From contig NZ_JACHMO010000001.1 of the NCBI RefSeq assembly GCF_014205015.1, positions 6,138,001 through 6,202,000 of the forward strand: a DNA stretch of 64,000 nucleotides, written 5' to 3'. The position numbers and the translations under genes were made by a program. Positions 16,663 through 24,605 of this stretch are shown here, in pieces. The stretch comes from Saccharothrix ecbatanensis (GTDB taxonomy: Bacteria > Actinomycetota > Actinomycetes > Mycobacteriales > Pseudonocardiaceae). Numbering within the stretch: the stretch's first letter is position 1; every line of letters starts with the position of its first letter. The notes below the pieces were generated by a model. The model was not told where the DNA came from. It ran no database searches and saw nothing but the letters and a program-made list of their open reading frames with translations.

Positions 16663-16738
16663 CGCGGGCCTGCCCACCACCGGCCCGATCGCTGTTCGTT
16701 GAGGTTCAGTCGAGCGCGGGCCTGCCCACCACCGGCCC
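16663..16738. repeat. 24-bp direct repeat duplicating the TetR 3' end
   Basis: The same 24-bp sequence occurs at 16663-16686 and 16715-16738, 52 bp apart. It begins CGCGGGCCTGCC and ends ACCACCGGCCC. The second copy encodes the last residues of the TetR protein (PVVGRPA); the first lies beyond the stop codon. A short tandem duplication of the gene end is the simplest reading. Confidence 0.8.
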
Positions 16739-17302
16739 CTGCCGCTCGAGCGCGGCGGCCACGAACGTCAGCTCCAGGTCCATCCGGTCGTCTTCCGGCG
16801 CGTGCCGGGCGACCGCGTGCCGGTAGCTGACCGCGAGCGCGAGCAGCGCCGACGCGCTGTCCACGTCCTTCGTCGCCACCGCCGCCCCACCGGCCGCGAT
16901 GATGACGTTGCGGATCTGCCGCACCACCGACTGGTAGCGCTCGTGCAGCGCGTCACGGACCGCCGTGTGCGTGTCCGCCTCACGCCACAGCAGGTGGCTG
17001 AGCAGCGGTGATGCGTTCAACCGCGCGTCCAGCGCCGCGACCAGCCTGCGCAGGCTCTCCGCGATGTCGCCGACCACCACGACCCGGCGCGCGTCCACCG
17101 TGCCGTCCGGCAGGCGCTGCACGAGTGCCGCGAGCAGGTCGGTCTTGCGGCGGAAGTAGTAGTGCACGAGCCCTTTCGGCACCGCGGCGCGTTCGGCGAT
17201 GCGCGACGTCGGCGTGGCGTCGAACCCCGACTCGGCGAACAACTCCTCGGCCGCTCGCAGGATCCGATCACGGGCCGACGAGTCCGACGAGTCCTCTGCC
17301 AA
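16706..17302 (-). CDS. TetR-family regulator beside the ethylmalonyl-CoA genes
   Basis: 198 residues. The best start is TTG 17302, with AGGAGA about 6 nt upstream; no ATG or GTG fits. The helix-turn-helix is DATPTSRIAERAAVPKGLVHYYFRRKTDLL. The C-terminal ligand domain is helical and not assignable by eye. It is convergent with the epimerase gene and lies between epimerase and ccr, so it is a candidate for the factor reading GTTAC-N6-GTAAC sites. However, its own upstream region lacks that motif. Instead its leader carries a hairpin element shared with the ethylmalonyl-CoA mutase mRNA. Confidence 0.85.
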   Translation of the reverse strand: MAEDSSDSSARDRILRAAEELFAESGFDATPTSRIAERAAVPKGLVHYYFRRKTDLLAALVQRLPDGTVDARRVVVVGDIAESLRRLVAALDARLNASPLLSHLLWREADTHTAVRDALHERYQSVVRQIRNVIIAAGGAAVATKDVDSASALLALAVSYRHAVARHAPEDDRMDLELTFVAAALERQGPVVGRPALD

Positions 17303-17308
17303 CGCTGT

Positions 17309-17355
17309 CTCCTGTGTTGAATTGCTGTGTTGAATTGCCGCTGCTCCGCAGACGG
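17309..17355 (-). promoter_or_regulatory. Conserved 5' leader element (copy A)
   Basis: On the minus strand this reads CCGTCTGCGGAGCAGCGG followed by CAATTCAACACAG twice, then the Shine-Dalgarno of the TetR gene. The first part folds as CCG-(T)-CTGC/GCAG-CGG around a 3-nt loop. A near-identical element precedes the ethylmalonyl-CoA mutase gene (45997-46030). Function unknown. Confidence 0.55.
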
Positions 17356-17373
17356 CGGCTCGGTCGCCTGGAA

Positions 17374-17446
17374 GTCGATCGCTCGTGGCCCGGTTTTCGA
17401 CGATCGAAGGGCGTGATCGCCGAAAACCGGGCCACGAACGATCGAC
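17374..17446. repeat. Long 26-bp inverted repeat (hairpin)
   Basis: Arms 17374-17399 and 17421-17446 match at 25 of 26 positions around a 21-nt loop. The arms begin GTCGATCGCTCGTGG and include GGCCCGGTTTTCG. It lies downstream of the SPW gene and upstream of TetR. There is no T-run, so it is not a textbook terminator, but it may still end SPW transcription. Confidence 0.8.
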
Positions 17447-17487
17447 GCGACCTCGCGGGGGTTGCGATTCGCCGGGCTGACAAGTGC

Positions 17488-17592
17488 GGTTGCCGACGAA
17501 CGGGCTTGCCGGCTTGCCGGGGTTGCCGGCTTGCCGGGGTTGCCGACTCGCTGGGGCTGCCGGGCTTGCCGAGGCTGCCGGGGTTGCCGACC
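17488..17592. repeat. Degenerate GC-rich minisatellite
   Basis: About 100 bp of repeated GGTTGCCGGCTTGCCGG-like units with variants (GGGGCTGCC, GAGGCTGCC). It lies in the SPW-TetR intergenic gap. No coding sense seen. Confidence 0.7.
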
Positions 17593-17607
17593 GTTCGTTG
17601 GGTCGGA

Positions 17608-17970
17608 TTAGGCGGTTCCGGCTACTCGGCCGCTGTGGGCTGCGTTTGCCAGTGGGAGGGCCATTGCGCCTGCCGCGACGGTCAGCACGCCGCCGACCCA
17701 CGAGACCCACGCCGCGCCCATCATGTCGCTGTAGCCGATCACCCACGGCGAGATGAACAGCAGCGCGCCGAGGACCATCTGGAACCACTCGCCGTAGACC
17801 ATCCCGGGCATCGCGAGCGACGCGAGGCCGTCGATGGCGATCAGCCCACCCAGCACGATCATCGTCCACATGGCGCCCGTGGTGGTCTCCACCACCAGGG
17901 GCGAGAGCAGAACGAGAGCGCCGATGCCGACCTCGGCCCAGTCCTGCCACCTGGTCCATGCCTTTGCCAT
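17608..17970 (-). CDS. SPW-repeat membrane protein
   Basis: 120 residues from ATG 17970 with GGAGGT upstream. A short basic N-terminus (AKAWTRWQDWAEV) is followed by four transmembrane segments. They are arranged as two similar halves, each with a Ser-Pro motif (VLLSPLVVE and LFISPWVIGYSD), which is the SPW-repeat family signature. Function in the family is unknown. A 305-bp gap downstream holds the minisatellite, the long inverted repeat and the TetR leader. Confidence 0.82.
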   Translation of the reverse strand: MAKAWTRWQDWAEVGIGALVLLSPLVVETTTGAMWTMIVLGGLIAIDGLASLAMPGMVYGEWFQMVLGALLFISPWVIGYSDMMGAAWVSWVGGVLTVAAGAMALPLANAAHSGRVAGTA

Positions 17971-18111
17971 GACCACTACCTCCGTCCTTCGACTTCGGAC
18001 ACCAACGATGGTGCGCTTGGTTGGCCGCCCGGTCAAGAACCGCCGATCGGCGGGAGAGCACCGTTCGGGGGAAAAGTCAGTGCGGTGTCTCACAGGTTCA
18101 GGTTCTGAATC

Positions 18112-18129
18112 GGTTACCCGTGGGTAACC
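18112..18129. promoter_or_regulatory. Perfect GTTAC-N6-GTAAC operator upstream of ccr
   Basis: GGTTACCCGTGGGTAACC is a perfect inverted repeat (8-bp arms, 2-bp centre) 65 bp before the ccr start. It is the best member of the five-site set. Confidence 0.72.
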
Positions 18130-18194
18130 TCCGGCCACCTGCGTGGACCTGGCGCCACCACATCCCTACTCACCCCCAAATGGGAGGGAACCCC

Positions 18195-19508
18195 GTGCGG
18201 AAGATCCTCGACGCGATCCTCGCCGATGAACTGGACGCGATCGGATCGCTGGACGTACCGGAGAGTTACCGGGGCGTGACGGTGCACGCCGACGAGGTGG
18301 CGATGTTCGAGGGTCAGGCCACCAAGGACAAGGACCCCCGGAAGTCGCTGCACGTCGACGAGGTCCCGACGCCCGAACTGGGCCACGGCGAGGCGCTGGT
18401 GGCGGTGATGGCCAGCGCCATCAACTACAACACCGTGTGGACCTCGATCTTCGAGCCGCTGCCGACGTTCGCGTTCCTGAAGAAGTACGGCGGCCGGCAC
18501 GACCAGCCGTTCCACGTGGTCGGCTCCGACCTGGCCGGCGTGGTGCTGCGCACCGGTCCCGGCGTCAACTCGTGGAAGCCCGGCGACCGGGTGGTCGCGC
18601 ACTGCCTCGACGTGCAGCTGGAGCACTCCGACGGGCACAGCGACACCATGCTCGACCCGGAGCAGCGGATCTGGGGCTTCGAGACCAACTACGGCGGCCT
18701 GGCCGAGATCGCGCTGGTCAAGGCCAACCAGCTGATGCCGATGCCGAACCACCTGACGTGGGAGGAAGCGGCGTCACCCGGTCTGGTGAACTCCACGGCG
18801 TACCGGCAGCTCGTGTCGACCAACGGCGCGAACATGAAGCAGGGCGACACCGTGCTGATCTGGGGCGCGTCCGGCGGCCTCGGCTCGTACGCCACCCAGT
18901 TCGCGCTGAACGGCGGCGCGACCCCGGTGTGCGTCGTGTCGTCGCCCGAGAAGGCCGAGATCTGCCGCAAGATGGGCGCGGAGTTGATCATCGACCGCAG
19001 TGCCGAGGGCTACAAGTTCTGGAAGGACGAGCACGAGCAGGACGTGCGCGAGTGGAAGCGGCTCGGCGCGAAGATCCGCGAGCTGACCGGCGGCGACGAC
19101 CCGGACATCGTGTTCGAGCACCCGGGCCGTGAGACGTTCGGCGCGTCGGTGTACGTGGCGCGCAAGGGCGGCACGATCGTGACGTGCGCGTCCACCAGCG
19201 GGTTCATGCACCAGTACGACAACAGGTACCTGTGGATGCACCTCAAGCGGATCATCGGCTCGCATTTCGCGAACTACCGCGAGGCCTGGGAGGCCAACCG
19301 GTTGGTCGCCAAGGGGAAGATCCACCCCACACTGTCCAAGGTGTACTCGTTGGAGGACACCGGGCAGGCCGCGCACGACGTGCACCGCAACGCCCACCAG
19401 GGCAAGGTCGGTGTGCTGGCGCTGGCACCGGAAGCAGGGCTCGGCGTGCGTGACCACGATCTTCGTGCCGCGCACCTGACCGAAATCAACCGATTCCGGG
19501 GCGTGTAA
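18195..19508 (+). CDS. ccr: Crotonyl-CoA carboxylase/reductase
   Basis: 437 residues from GTG 18195, with GGGAGGGAA immediately upstream; the earlier in-frame ATG 18180 would lie inside the ribosome-binding site. This is an MDR-family enzyme that reductively carboxylates crotonyl-CoA with NADPH and CO2 to (2S)-ethylmalonyl-CoA. Residues described for CO2 positioning in the Kitasatospora enzyme are visible: Asn in SAINYNTVWTS, Phe-Glu in WGFETNYGG and His in IGSHFANYREA. The nucleotide loop is WGASGGLGSYA. It is the signature gene of the ethylmalonyl-CoA pathway. It is monocistronic here, with a palindromic operator upstream. Confidence 0.96.
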   Translation: MRKILDAILADELDAIGSLDVPESYRGVTVHADEVAMFEGQATKDKDPRKSLHVDEVPTPELGHGEALVAVMASAINYNTVWTSIFEPLPTFAFLKKYGGRHDQPFHVVGSDLAGVVLRTGPGVNSWKPGDRVVAHCLDVQLEHSDGHSDTMLDPEQRIWGFETNYGGLAEIALVKANQLMPMPNHLTWEEAASPGLVNSTAYRQLVSTNGANMKQGDTVLIWGASGGLGSYATQFALNGGATPVCVVSSPEKAEICRKMGAELIIDRSAEGYKFWKDEHEQDVREWKRLGAKIRELTGGDDPDIVFEHPGRETFGASVYVARKGGTIVTCASTSGFMHQYDNRYLWMHLKRIIGSHFANYREAWEANRLVAKGKIHPTLSKVYSLEDTGQAAHDVHRNAHQGKVGVLALAPEAGLGVRDHDLRAAHLTEINRFRGV

Positions 19509-19564
19509 AGCGAAATCACCCTTGAAGTGCGGCCGGCAGGTGCCGGCCGCACGTCAAGAGCGGG

Positions 19565-19570
19565 TAGCGT
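19565..19570 (+). promoter_or_regulatory. -10 box for a leaderless DivIVA-like transcript
   Basis: TAGCGT ends exactly 7 nt before ATG 19578; no Shine-Dalgarno is present. Confidence 0.5.
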
Positions 19571-19577
19571 GAGCGGC

Positions 19578-20852
19578 ATGGGCCTCGCCGACGACCGTGA
19601 CCTCGTCCCCCTGGGATCCGGCTTCGACATCGTCAAGCGCGGGTACGACCGCGCCCAGGTCGAGGACCACCTGGAACGCCTGGACTCCGACCTGCGCCTG
19701 CTCGCGGCCGACCGCGACGCGGCGGTGTCGCAGACCAACGACCTGACCCGGCAGCTCGAAGCGGCCCGGTCGGAGATCGCCGAGCTGCGCGGGCAGGTGG
19801 AACGGCTGTCGCTGCCGCCGACCACGCTGGAAGGGCTGAGCGAGCGCTTGCAGCGGATGCTGCGGCTCGCCCAGGACGAGGCGAACGAGATCAAGGCGCG
19901 GGCCGAGGCCGAGGGCGGGCACGTCCGGGCCAAGGCCGAGGCCGACGCGGGGGTGCTGCGCACCCGGTACGAGAAGCTGATCGCCGAGCTGGACCAGCGT
20001 CGCGCCGACATGGAGGCCGAGCACCGGGGCGTGCTGGAGAAGGCGCGCGCCGAGGCCGACCGGGTCGTGGGCGAGGCGCAGGCGGAGGCCGCGAGGTTGG
20101 ACGCGGAGTCGCTCCAGCGCCGGAACACGATCGAGGAAGACTTCGAGATCGCGATGGCGGCCCGGCGGGTCGAGTCGATGAAGGTGCTGGCCGAGCAGGA
20201 GGCGTCGTCGAAGGGCGAGGCCGAGCGGCGGCTGCGTGAGGCGGCCGAGGAAGCCGCGCGCGTGCGTGCCCAGATCGCCCAGGAGCAGGCCGCTTCGAAC
20301 GCCGAGGCGCAGCGTTTGGTGCGTGAAGCCACCGAAGAGGCCAACCGCCGTCGTCACGACTCCATCAGCGAGGCCACGGCGCGCGTCCAGGAGGCGACGG
20401 ACGAGGCGAATCGCCGGGTACGCGAGGCCACCGAGGACGCCAACCGCCGCGTCACCCAGGCCACCCAGAAGGTCGACGCCCTCAGGCAGCTCCGCAACCG
20501 CCTGTCCCAGCAACTCCACTCCGTGCGCACCGCACTACACGACGTGACGCCGCTCCTGGACCCACTGGAAGAAGAACACCCCACCCCGGCCTCCACCAGC
20601 GGCTCCGCCCCCTCCACCCCCGCTCCCGCGGCCCCCACCTCCGGCACCGCCACCCCTCCCGCCACCGGCACCGCCGCCCCCTCCACCCCTGCCAGCGGCT
20701 CCGCCACCCCCACTCCCGCGGCCCCCAGCACCGGCGGCGCCACCCCGGCCAGGCCCCAGCCCACCCAGCCCGAAGCCACCAAACCGTCCCCCGACGGCCC
20801 CACCCAAAAGATCGCCCGCCCCAACCCCAGGGCCAACGCCGGCAAGCGCTAA
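19578..20852 (+). CDS. DivIVA-domain coiled-coil protein
   Basis: 424 residues from ATG 19578. The N-terminus has the DivIVA/Wag31 membrane-binding motif (GSGFDIVKRGYDRAQVEDHL). From about residue 35 to 330 it is a nearly continuous coiled coil rich in Ala, Glu and Arg, with repeated REATEEANRR-type heptads. The last 90 residues are a low-complexity Pro/Ala/Thr/Ser tail ending in a basic patch (PNPRANAGKR). Such proteins act in polar growth, septum placement or scaffolding in actinobacteria. It is not the canonical wag31, which normally sits near ftsZ, so a paralogue or filament-like scaffold is likelier. Confidence 0.82.
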   Translation: MGLADDRDLVPLGSGFDIVKRGYDRAQVEDHLERLDSDLRLLAADRDAAVSQTNDLTRQLEAARSEIAELRGQVERLSLPPTTLEGLSERLQRMLRLAQDEANEIKARAEAEGGHVRAKAEADAGVLRTRYEKLIAELDQRRADMEAEHRGVLEKARAEADRVVGEAQAEAARLDAESLQRRNTIEEDFEIAMAARRVESMKVLAEQEASSKGEAERRLREAAEEAARVRAQIAQEQAASNAEAQRLVREATEEANRRRHDSISEATARVQEATDEANRRVREATEDANRRVTQATQKVDALRQLRNRLSQQLHSVRTALHDVTPLLDPLEEEHPTPASTSGSAPSTPAPAAPTSGTATPPATGTAAPSTPASGSATPTPAAPSTGGATPARPQPTQPEATKPSPDGPTQKIARPNPRANAGKR

Positions 20853-20859
20853 CCCGCGC

Positions 20860-20991
20860 GAGTCCTACGTTCAGAACGCGTGAGTCCTACGTTCAGGACC
20901 CCCGAATTCAACGCTCAGAACGCGCGAGTCGAACGCTCACGGCCCGCGAATTCACCACTCAGGTACCGCGAATCGCGCGCTCGGGCACGGC
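20860..20991. repeat. 22-bp tandem repeat array 1
   Basis: Six consecutive 22-bp units start at 20860, 20882, 20904, 20926, 20948 and 20970, diverging towards the right. The recurring core is GAGTCCTACGTTCAG or GAATTCAACGCTCAG. It fills the convergent gap between the DivIVA-like gene and a hydrolase gene. The same unit, inverted, recurs at 53121-53230. There are no spacers, so it is not CRISPR. Confidence 0.85.
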
Positions 20992-21014
20992 GAACCCGAC
21001 GAGGACGACCGCCG

Positions 21015-21725
21015 TCACACACCGACGCGGTGACGCCAGTCGAGCACCGCCGAGGCGAACGCGTCCGGCGCCTCCATCGGCGTCAAATGCCCGGCCCCCG
21101 CCACCTCGACGTACTCGCCCTGCCGCAGCACCGCGACCAACTCCCTGGCCAACGCGGGCGGCGTGAGGGCGTCGTGCTCCCCCACCAGCACCAACGCGGG
21201 CACGTCCACCGACGCCAGCACCTCCGTCGAGTCGGGCCGCACGGCCATCGCCCGCTGCGCCCACGCCACCTCCGCCGGGTCCTGCCCGGAGATCAACTCC
21301 CGCACCTGCTCGACCACCGCCGCGTCCGCCGCAGGCCCGAGCAACCCGCCGACCACGGTGTCCGGCACCCACCCGACGCCCTCGGCCTCGACCCGCGCGG
21401 CCATCGCCAGCCGGTTCGCCCGCGCCTCGTCCGCGTCCGCCCCGGCACGCGTGTCGGCCAGCACCAGCCCGGCCACCCGCGACGGATCCCGCCGCAGCAC
21501 TGCCATCGCCACATACCCGCCCATCGAGCACCCGCCGACCACCGCCCGCTCGATCCCACGCTCGTCCAACAACCGCAGCACGTCGTCCGCAACGACCATC
21601 AGATCGGGTGAACGACCCCCACCACGCTGCTCCGGCGTGATCGGTTTCAGCAGGTCACGCACCCCGTCCCACATGCGCGAGTCGAGCGGGAAGGCGTGCA
21701 GCAGGACTAGCGGAACAGACTCCAT
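21015..21725 (-). CDS. Alpha/beta-hydrolase
   Basis: 236 residues from ATG 21725 (GGAAG 5 nt upstream); an ATG 12 nt earlier is possible. The fold is clear: VPLVLLHAFPLDSRMW, nucleophile elbow VVGGCSMGGYVAM, acid in VGEHDALTPP and His in AGAGHLTPMEAP. It resembles carboxylesterases and lactone or enol hydrolases of the 3-oxoadipate enol-lactonase type. The substrate is unknown. It is divergent from an acetyltransferase gene with only 49 bp between the starts. Confidence 0.85.
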   Translation of the reverse strand: MESVPLVLLHAFPLDSRMWDGVRDLLKPITPEQRGGGRSPDLMVVADDVLRLLDERGIERAVVGGCSMGGYVAMAVLRRDPSRVAGLVLADTRAGADADEARANRLAMAARVEAEGVGWVPDTVVGGLLGPAADAAVVEQVRELISGQDPAEVAWAQRAMAVRPDSTEVLASVDVPALVLVGEHDALTPPALARELVAVLRQGEYVEVAGAGHLTPMEAPDAFASAVLDWRHRVGV

Positions 21726-21761
21726 ACCGGCTTCCATACCCAAATTGTCAGACCCCCTCCC

Positions 21762-21767
21762 TACCTT
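21762..21767 (+). promoter_or_regulatory. -10 box for a leaderless GNAT transcript
   Basis: TACCTT ends exactly 7 nt before ATG 21775. Confidence 0.5.
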
Positions 21768-21774
21768 CATCCCC

Positions 21775-22311
21775 ATGGCCTCCAACCCGGAACCGGACGA
21801 GATCCGAACCGACCGCCTCCTGCTGAGGCGCGTCGGCCCGGGTGACGTGCGCTCCGCGATCGCCGTGATGTCCGATCCGGAGACGAACCGCTTCAACCCG
21901 GCCGGCACGCCGTCCGCGGAGCAGGCGGCGAAGATGCTGGTGGAGTGGCAGGCCCACTGGGCACGTGACGACATCGGGTACTGGGCGGTGGAGCTGTCGG
22001 AGACCGGGGAGGTCATCGGCTTCGGCGGCCTCCGCCACCACGAGCTGGACGGGGAACCGACGCTCAACCTGTTCTACCGGTTCCGTCCCCGGCACTGGGG
22101 TCGCGGCTACGCGCCGGAGATGGCACGCGCGGCCATCGACTGGGCGAGCCGAGACCGGCCGGGCCGTCCGGTGGTGATCATCACCGATCCCGACAACACG
22201 CCCTCCCAGCGCGTCGCGGAGAAGCTGGGCTTCGCGCACGTGGGCGAACGCACGACCGATGAGGGACCGATGGTGGTCTGGCGGCGTCAGGAGGTCACGA
22301 TGGTCACTTGA
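21775..22311 (+). CDS. GNAT acetyltransferase, RimJ/RimL-like
   Basis: 178 residues. It opens IRTDRLLLRRVGPGDV and has the acetyl-CoA loop region RPRHWGRGYAPEMARAAIDWA followed by NTPSQRVAEKLGFAHVGE. This is the pattern of RimJ/RimL-type N-acetyltransferases (Acetyltransf_3) that modify protein N-termini or small amines. It overlaps the 3' end of the opposite-strand hydrolase gene by 25 nt. No Shine-Dalgarno; a leaderless promoter is likely. Confidence 0.87.
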   Translation: MASNPEPDEIRTDRLLLRRVGPGDVRSAIAVMSDPETNRFNPAGTPSAEQAAKMLVEWQAHWARDDIGYWAVELSETGEVIGFGGLRHHELDGEPTLNLFYRFRPRHWGRGYAPEMARAAIDWASRDRPGRPVVIITDPDNTPSQRVAEKLGFAHVGERTTDEGPMVVWRRQEVTMVT

Positions 22312-23045
22312 CGCCGTTCGTGGGGGCCGGACCAGGTGCGCGGCAACGGCGTGGGCACCTCGGGCACGGCCGCGGACACGATCGCGTCGAGCACCTTGTC
22401 GGAGTGCCCGACCATGAGGTGCTTGGCGCCGGGGAAGTCGATCACGTCCGCGGTCGGGATGTCCGCGCCGAACCGCCGCCTGGCCTCGGCCGGTGGCAAG
22501 TAGGTGTCGAACTCGGGCACCAGGCACACCACCGGTTTGCCCGTACGCGCCCACACGCGCAGATGATCAGGCTCGCTCCAACGCAGAGGAGGTGAGATCA
22601 GGACAGCGCCCTCGACGATCGGGTCGCACCCGTGCATCAGCGCGAGGTCGGTGCCGAACGACCAACCCACGAGCCACACCGAGGGCAACCCTCGATCGGC
22701 CGCGAACGCCAAGGCCGCGGCGACATCCAGTCGCTCGCCCACGGCGTGGTCGAACGCGCCCTCGCTGCGCCCCGCCTCACTGACCGTGCCACGCGTGTTG
22801 AACCGCAACACCGCGAGGTCGGCCAGCGCGGGCAGCCGCCACGCCGCCTTGCGGTAGAGGTGGGAATCCATCATGCCGCCGTGCGTGGGCAACGGGTGCA
22901 GCAGCACGAGCGTGGCGCGTGGAACCCGGTCCGCCGGCAACGCCAACTCGCCGACCAACGCGAGACCGTCGTCGGTCCGCAACGTCACCGCTTCCCGGCG
23001 TGCCGGGAGCACGGTGTCAGCCTTGATCCGGACTTCGTCGACCAC
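22287..23045 (-). CDS. Alpha/beta-hydrolase
   Basis: 252 residues from GTG 23045 (AGGATG upstream). The pattern is that of small serine hydrolases: RATLVLLHPLPTHGG with an oxyanion turn, nucleophile elbow VWLVGWSFGTDLAL and a C-terminal His in FPGAKHLMVGHSD. The acid is probably in VPEFDTYLPP. It resembles the dienelactone-hydrolase-like group that acts on short acyl esters. It is tail-to-tail with the GNAT gene with a short overlap. Function cannot be refined. Confidence 0.82.
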   Translation of the reverse strand: MVDEVRIKADTVLPARREAVTLRTDDGLALVGELALPADRVPRATLVLLHPLPTHGGMMDSHLYRKAAWRLPALADLAVLRFNTRGTVSEAGRSEGAFDHAVGERLDVAAALAFAADRGLPSVWLVGWSFGTDLALMHGCDPIVEGAVLISPPLRWSEPDHLRVWARTGKPVVCLVPEFDTYLPPAEARRRFGADIPTADVIDFPGAKHLMVGHSDKVLDAIVSAAVPEVPTPLPRTWSGPHERRQVTIVTS

Positions 23046-23144
23046 GGCGACATCCTGCCGGCCGCCGAATCACCGGCAGTGGGCGCGGGACGCGAGCAGT
23101 TGCGGGGTAGACGGCTGCCCGGGTGCAGCGGCGGGCACAGAGCG

Positions 23145-23438
23145 TCACCAACGACGGGCTGTGGGGCCTCTTCGGCCGCGTGACGACCAGCAGGCCTGGT
23201 GCCAGTGGCGGCGGTCTTCGACCGAGCCGTAGTCGGCGGCGGGCCAGGCGACGACGTGGGCGGTGCCGGGGCGGATCTCGTGGTCGCAGCCCGGACAGCG
23301 GTAGGTCTTGGTGGTGGCGGCGCCGGAGACGGTGCGCACCAGCCACTCGCCGTCCGGCCCGTTCTCCGCGCGCGCCCAGCCGTGGCCACCGATTGGTGAC
23401 GGCTCGTCGGGGCGGTGCTGGCGGTTGCGGCGGGGCAC
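23145..23438 (-). CDS. Small conserved actinobacterial protein with CxxC knuckle
   Basis: 97 residues from GTG 23438. The basic N-terminus (PRRNRQHRPDEPSP) leads to WLVRTVSGAATTKTYRCPGCDHEI, then a GTAHVVAWPAADY stretch and a His-Trp-His motif (RRHWHQACW). The Cys-x2-Cys and the later His-x2-Cys could form a zinc knuckle. I know similar actinobacterial proteins annotated only as hypothetical. TACCCT ends 8 nt before the GTG, pointing to leaderless expression. It is divergent from the membrane protein at 23491. Confidence 0.7.
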   Translation of the reverse strand: MPRRNRQHRPDEPSPIGGHGWARAENGPDGEWLVRTVSGAATTKTYRCPGCDHEIRPGTAHVVAWPAADYGSVEDRRHWHQACWSSRGRRGPTARRW

Positions 23439-23477
23439 GGGGAACGAGGGTATCCGGGCTTGCGGTGGGTGATCGCC

Positions 23478-23483
23478 TACGGT
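23478..23483 (+). promoter_or_regulatory. -10 box for a leaderless membrane-protein transcript
   Basis: TACGGT ends exactly 7 nt before GTG 23491. Confidence 0.5.
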
Positions 23484-23490
23484 CCACGGG

Positions 23491-23907
23491 GTGAGCAAGT
23501 GGCGACGGGTCATATTAACCCTGCTTCTGATCGTTGAAATGGCCGTGACGCTCCTGCCCGTGGTGCGCGGGCTGCTGATCGAACCGTCAGCGGCGGACGT
23601 TTCGCCTGGTGGTCGGGTCAGGCCGGTGATCGAGGAGCACGACGTGCCGGTCTGGCAGCCGGTCGGACTCCGGCAGGGCGTGCTGCTGGCCACGACAATG
23701 TTGATGCTGGTCACAGCAGCGTCCGCGCTGGCGCCGGTGTGGTTGCGGCCGAAGGCACGGACGTGGGTGGCGACGTTCACCGGAACCCACGTGGCCGCCG
23801 CGGGATTGGGATGGGTGCACGGCCTGCCATTGCTGACCCTGCTCGCCACGGTGTCCGCTGTTGGGGTGCCCTTGCTGGTGCTCGCGCCGCAGCGGCGGGG
23901 AGAATGA
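23491..23907 (+). CDS. Small membrane protein
   Basis: 138 residues from GTG 23491. Four hydrophobic stretches: VILTLLLIVEMAVTLLPVV, VLLATTMLMLVTAASALAPV, TGTHVAAAGLGWV, and LLTLLATVSAVGVPLLVLAP. Between the first and second is an extracytoplasmic loop of about 35 residues. No family recognised. It overlaps neither neighbour but ends 5 nt before the FmdB-type gene, so the two are cotranscribed. Confidence 0.72.
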   Translation: MSKWRRVILTLLLIVEMAVTLLPVVRGLLIEPSAADVSPGGRVRPVIEEHDVPVWQPVGLRQGVLLATTMLMLVTAASALAPVWLRPKARTWVATFTGTHVAAAGLGWVHGLPLLTLLATVSAVGVPLLVLAPQRRGE

Positions 23908-23912
23908 GGGAC

Positions 23913-24125
23913 GTGCCCACCTACGAGTTCCGTTGCAAGGCGTGCGGGTCGACGTTCGACGTGAAGCGGTCGATGAGCGAAGCCTCCGCCCCCGCGCCGT
24001 GTCCGAACGGCCACGACGACACCGTGAAGCTGCTGTCCATGGTCGGCCTCGGCGGCAAGGCCAACGCCCCCGCTGGCGGCGGTAACGGTGGCGGCGGGTG
24101 CTGCGGCGGCGGCTGCTGCGGCTGA
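23913..24125 (+). CDS. FmdB-type zinc-ribbon protein
   Basis: 70 residues. I chose GTG 23913 since the family begins M-P-T-Y-E; an ATG at 23904 would add three residues. The single zinc ribbon is CKACG followed by CPNGHDD with a short hydrophobic LLSMVGLGG. The C-terminal tail is Gly/Cys-rich (GGGCCGGGCCG), which is usual in actinobacterial members. FmdB-like proteins are small putative regulators or metal-binding proteins of unproven role. Confidence 0.87.
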   Translation: MPTYEFRCKACGSTFDVKRSMSEASAPAPCPNGHDDTVKLLSMVGLGGKANAPAGGGNGGGGCCGGGCCG

Positions 24126-24605
24126 CCCGAGCAATCCCAGGGCCTCTGCAGCCAGTCTCAGCAGCCAGTCTCGGCAGCCAGGCTCAGCGGGCCTGCCGGA
24201 ATTCTCACGCGCGCGCCCTCAAAGCCCCACACGCACGAGTCCGCGCCCTCCAGCCCCACACGCACGAGTCCGCGCCCTCCGAGCCTCACACGCTCGAGTC
24301 GGGATGCGGGCTGGGCGGCTCAACGGTTGACCCGTGCGACGTCTGGCCGGTGCAAGGGTTGGCCGGTGCGAGGGTTTGACTCGCTGGCGCGGCGGTTGGC
24401 CGGTGCCGGCTTGGGTGCCCGTGCTCGGACCGGAACAGGTAGCTCAGATGAGAGTCCGGCCGATAGGCGCCCTTGACCCGCCGTTGACCGCCGTTGACCG
24501 CCCCGGGACCACCATTGGCCCCCCTGATGGCCCCGGACCGCCCTCGACCGCTCTGGACCGCTCTGAACCGCTCTGAACCGCTCTGAACCACCCTGATGGC
24601 ACCGA
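24126..24605. repeat. Repeat-rich convergent intergenic region
   Basis: 480 bp without a credible gene. It holds CAGTCTCAGCAGC-type direct repeats (24150-24185). Next are two perfect 29-bp units at 24223-24251 and 24252-24280 (each beginning AGCCCCACACGCACGAGTCC) with a decayed third to 24309. Near the right end is a 10-bp tandem repeat CTCTGAACCG (24549-24590) within a longer GACCGC-rich stretch. No promoter or clear terminator hairpin found. Confidence 0.7.

Noticed and set aside
14896..19508. A polyketide or other secondary-metabolite cluster, since ccr and epimerase also supply extender units.
   Set aside because: No synthase, acyl carrier protein or tailoring gene is present in the 64 kb.
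20860..20991. A CRISPR array, because of regularly spaced repeats.
   Set aside because: Units are directly adjacent with no unique spacers, diverge along the array, and no cas genes are in the window.
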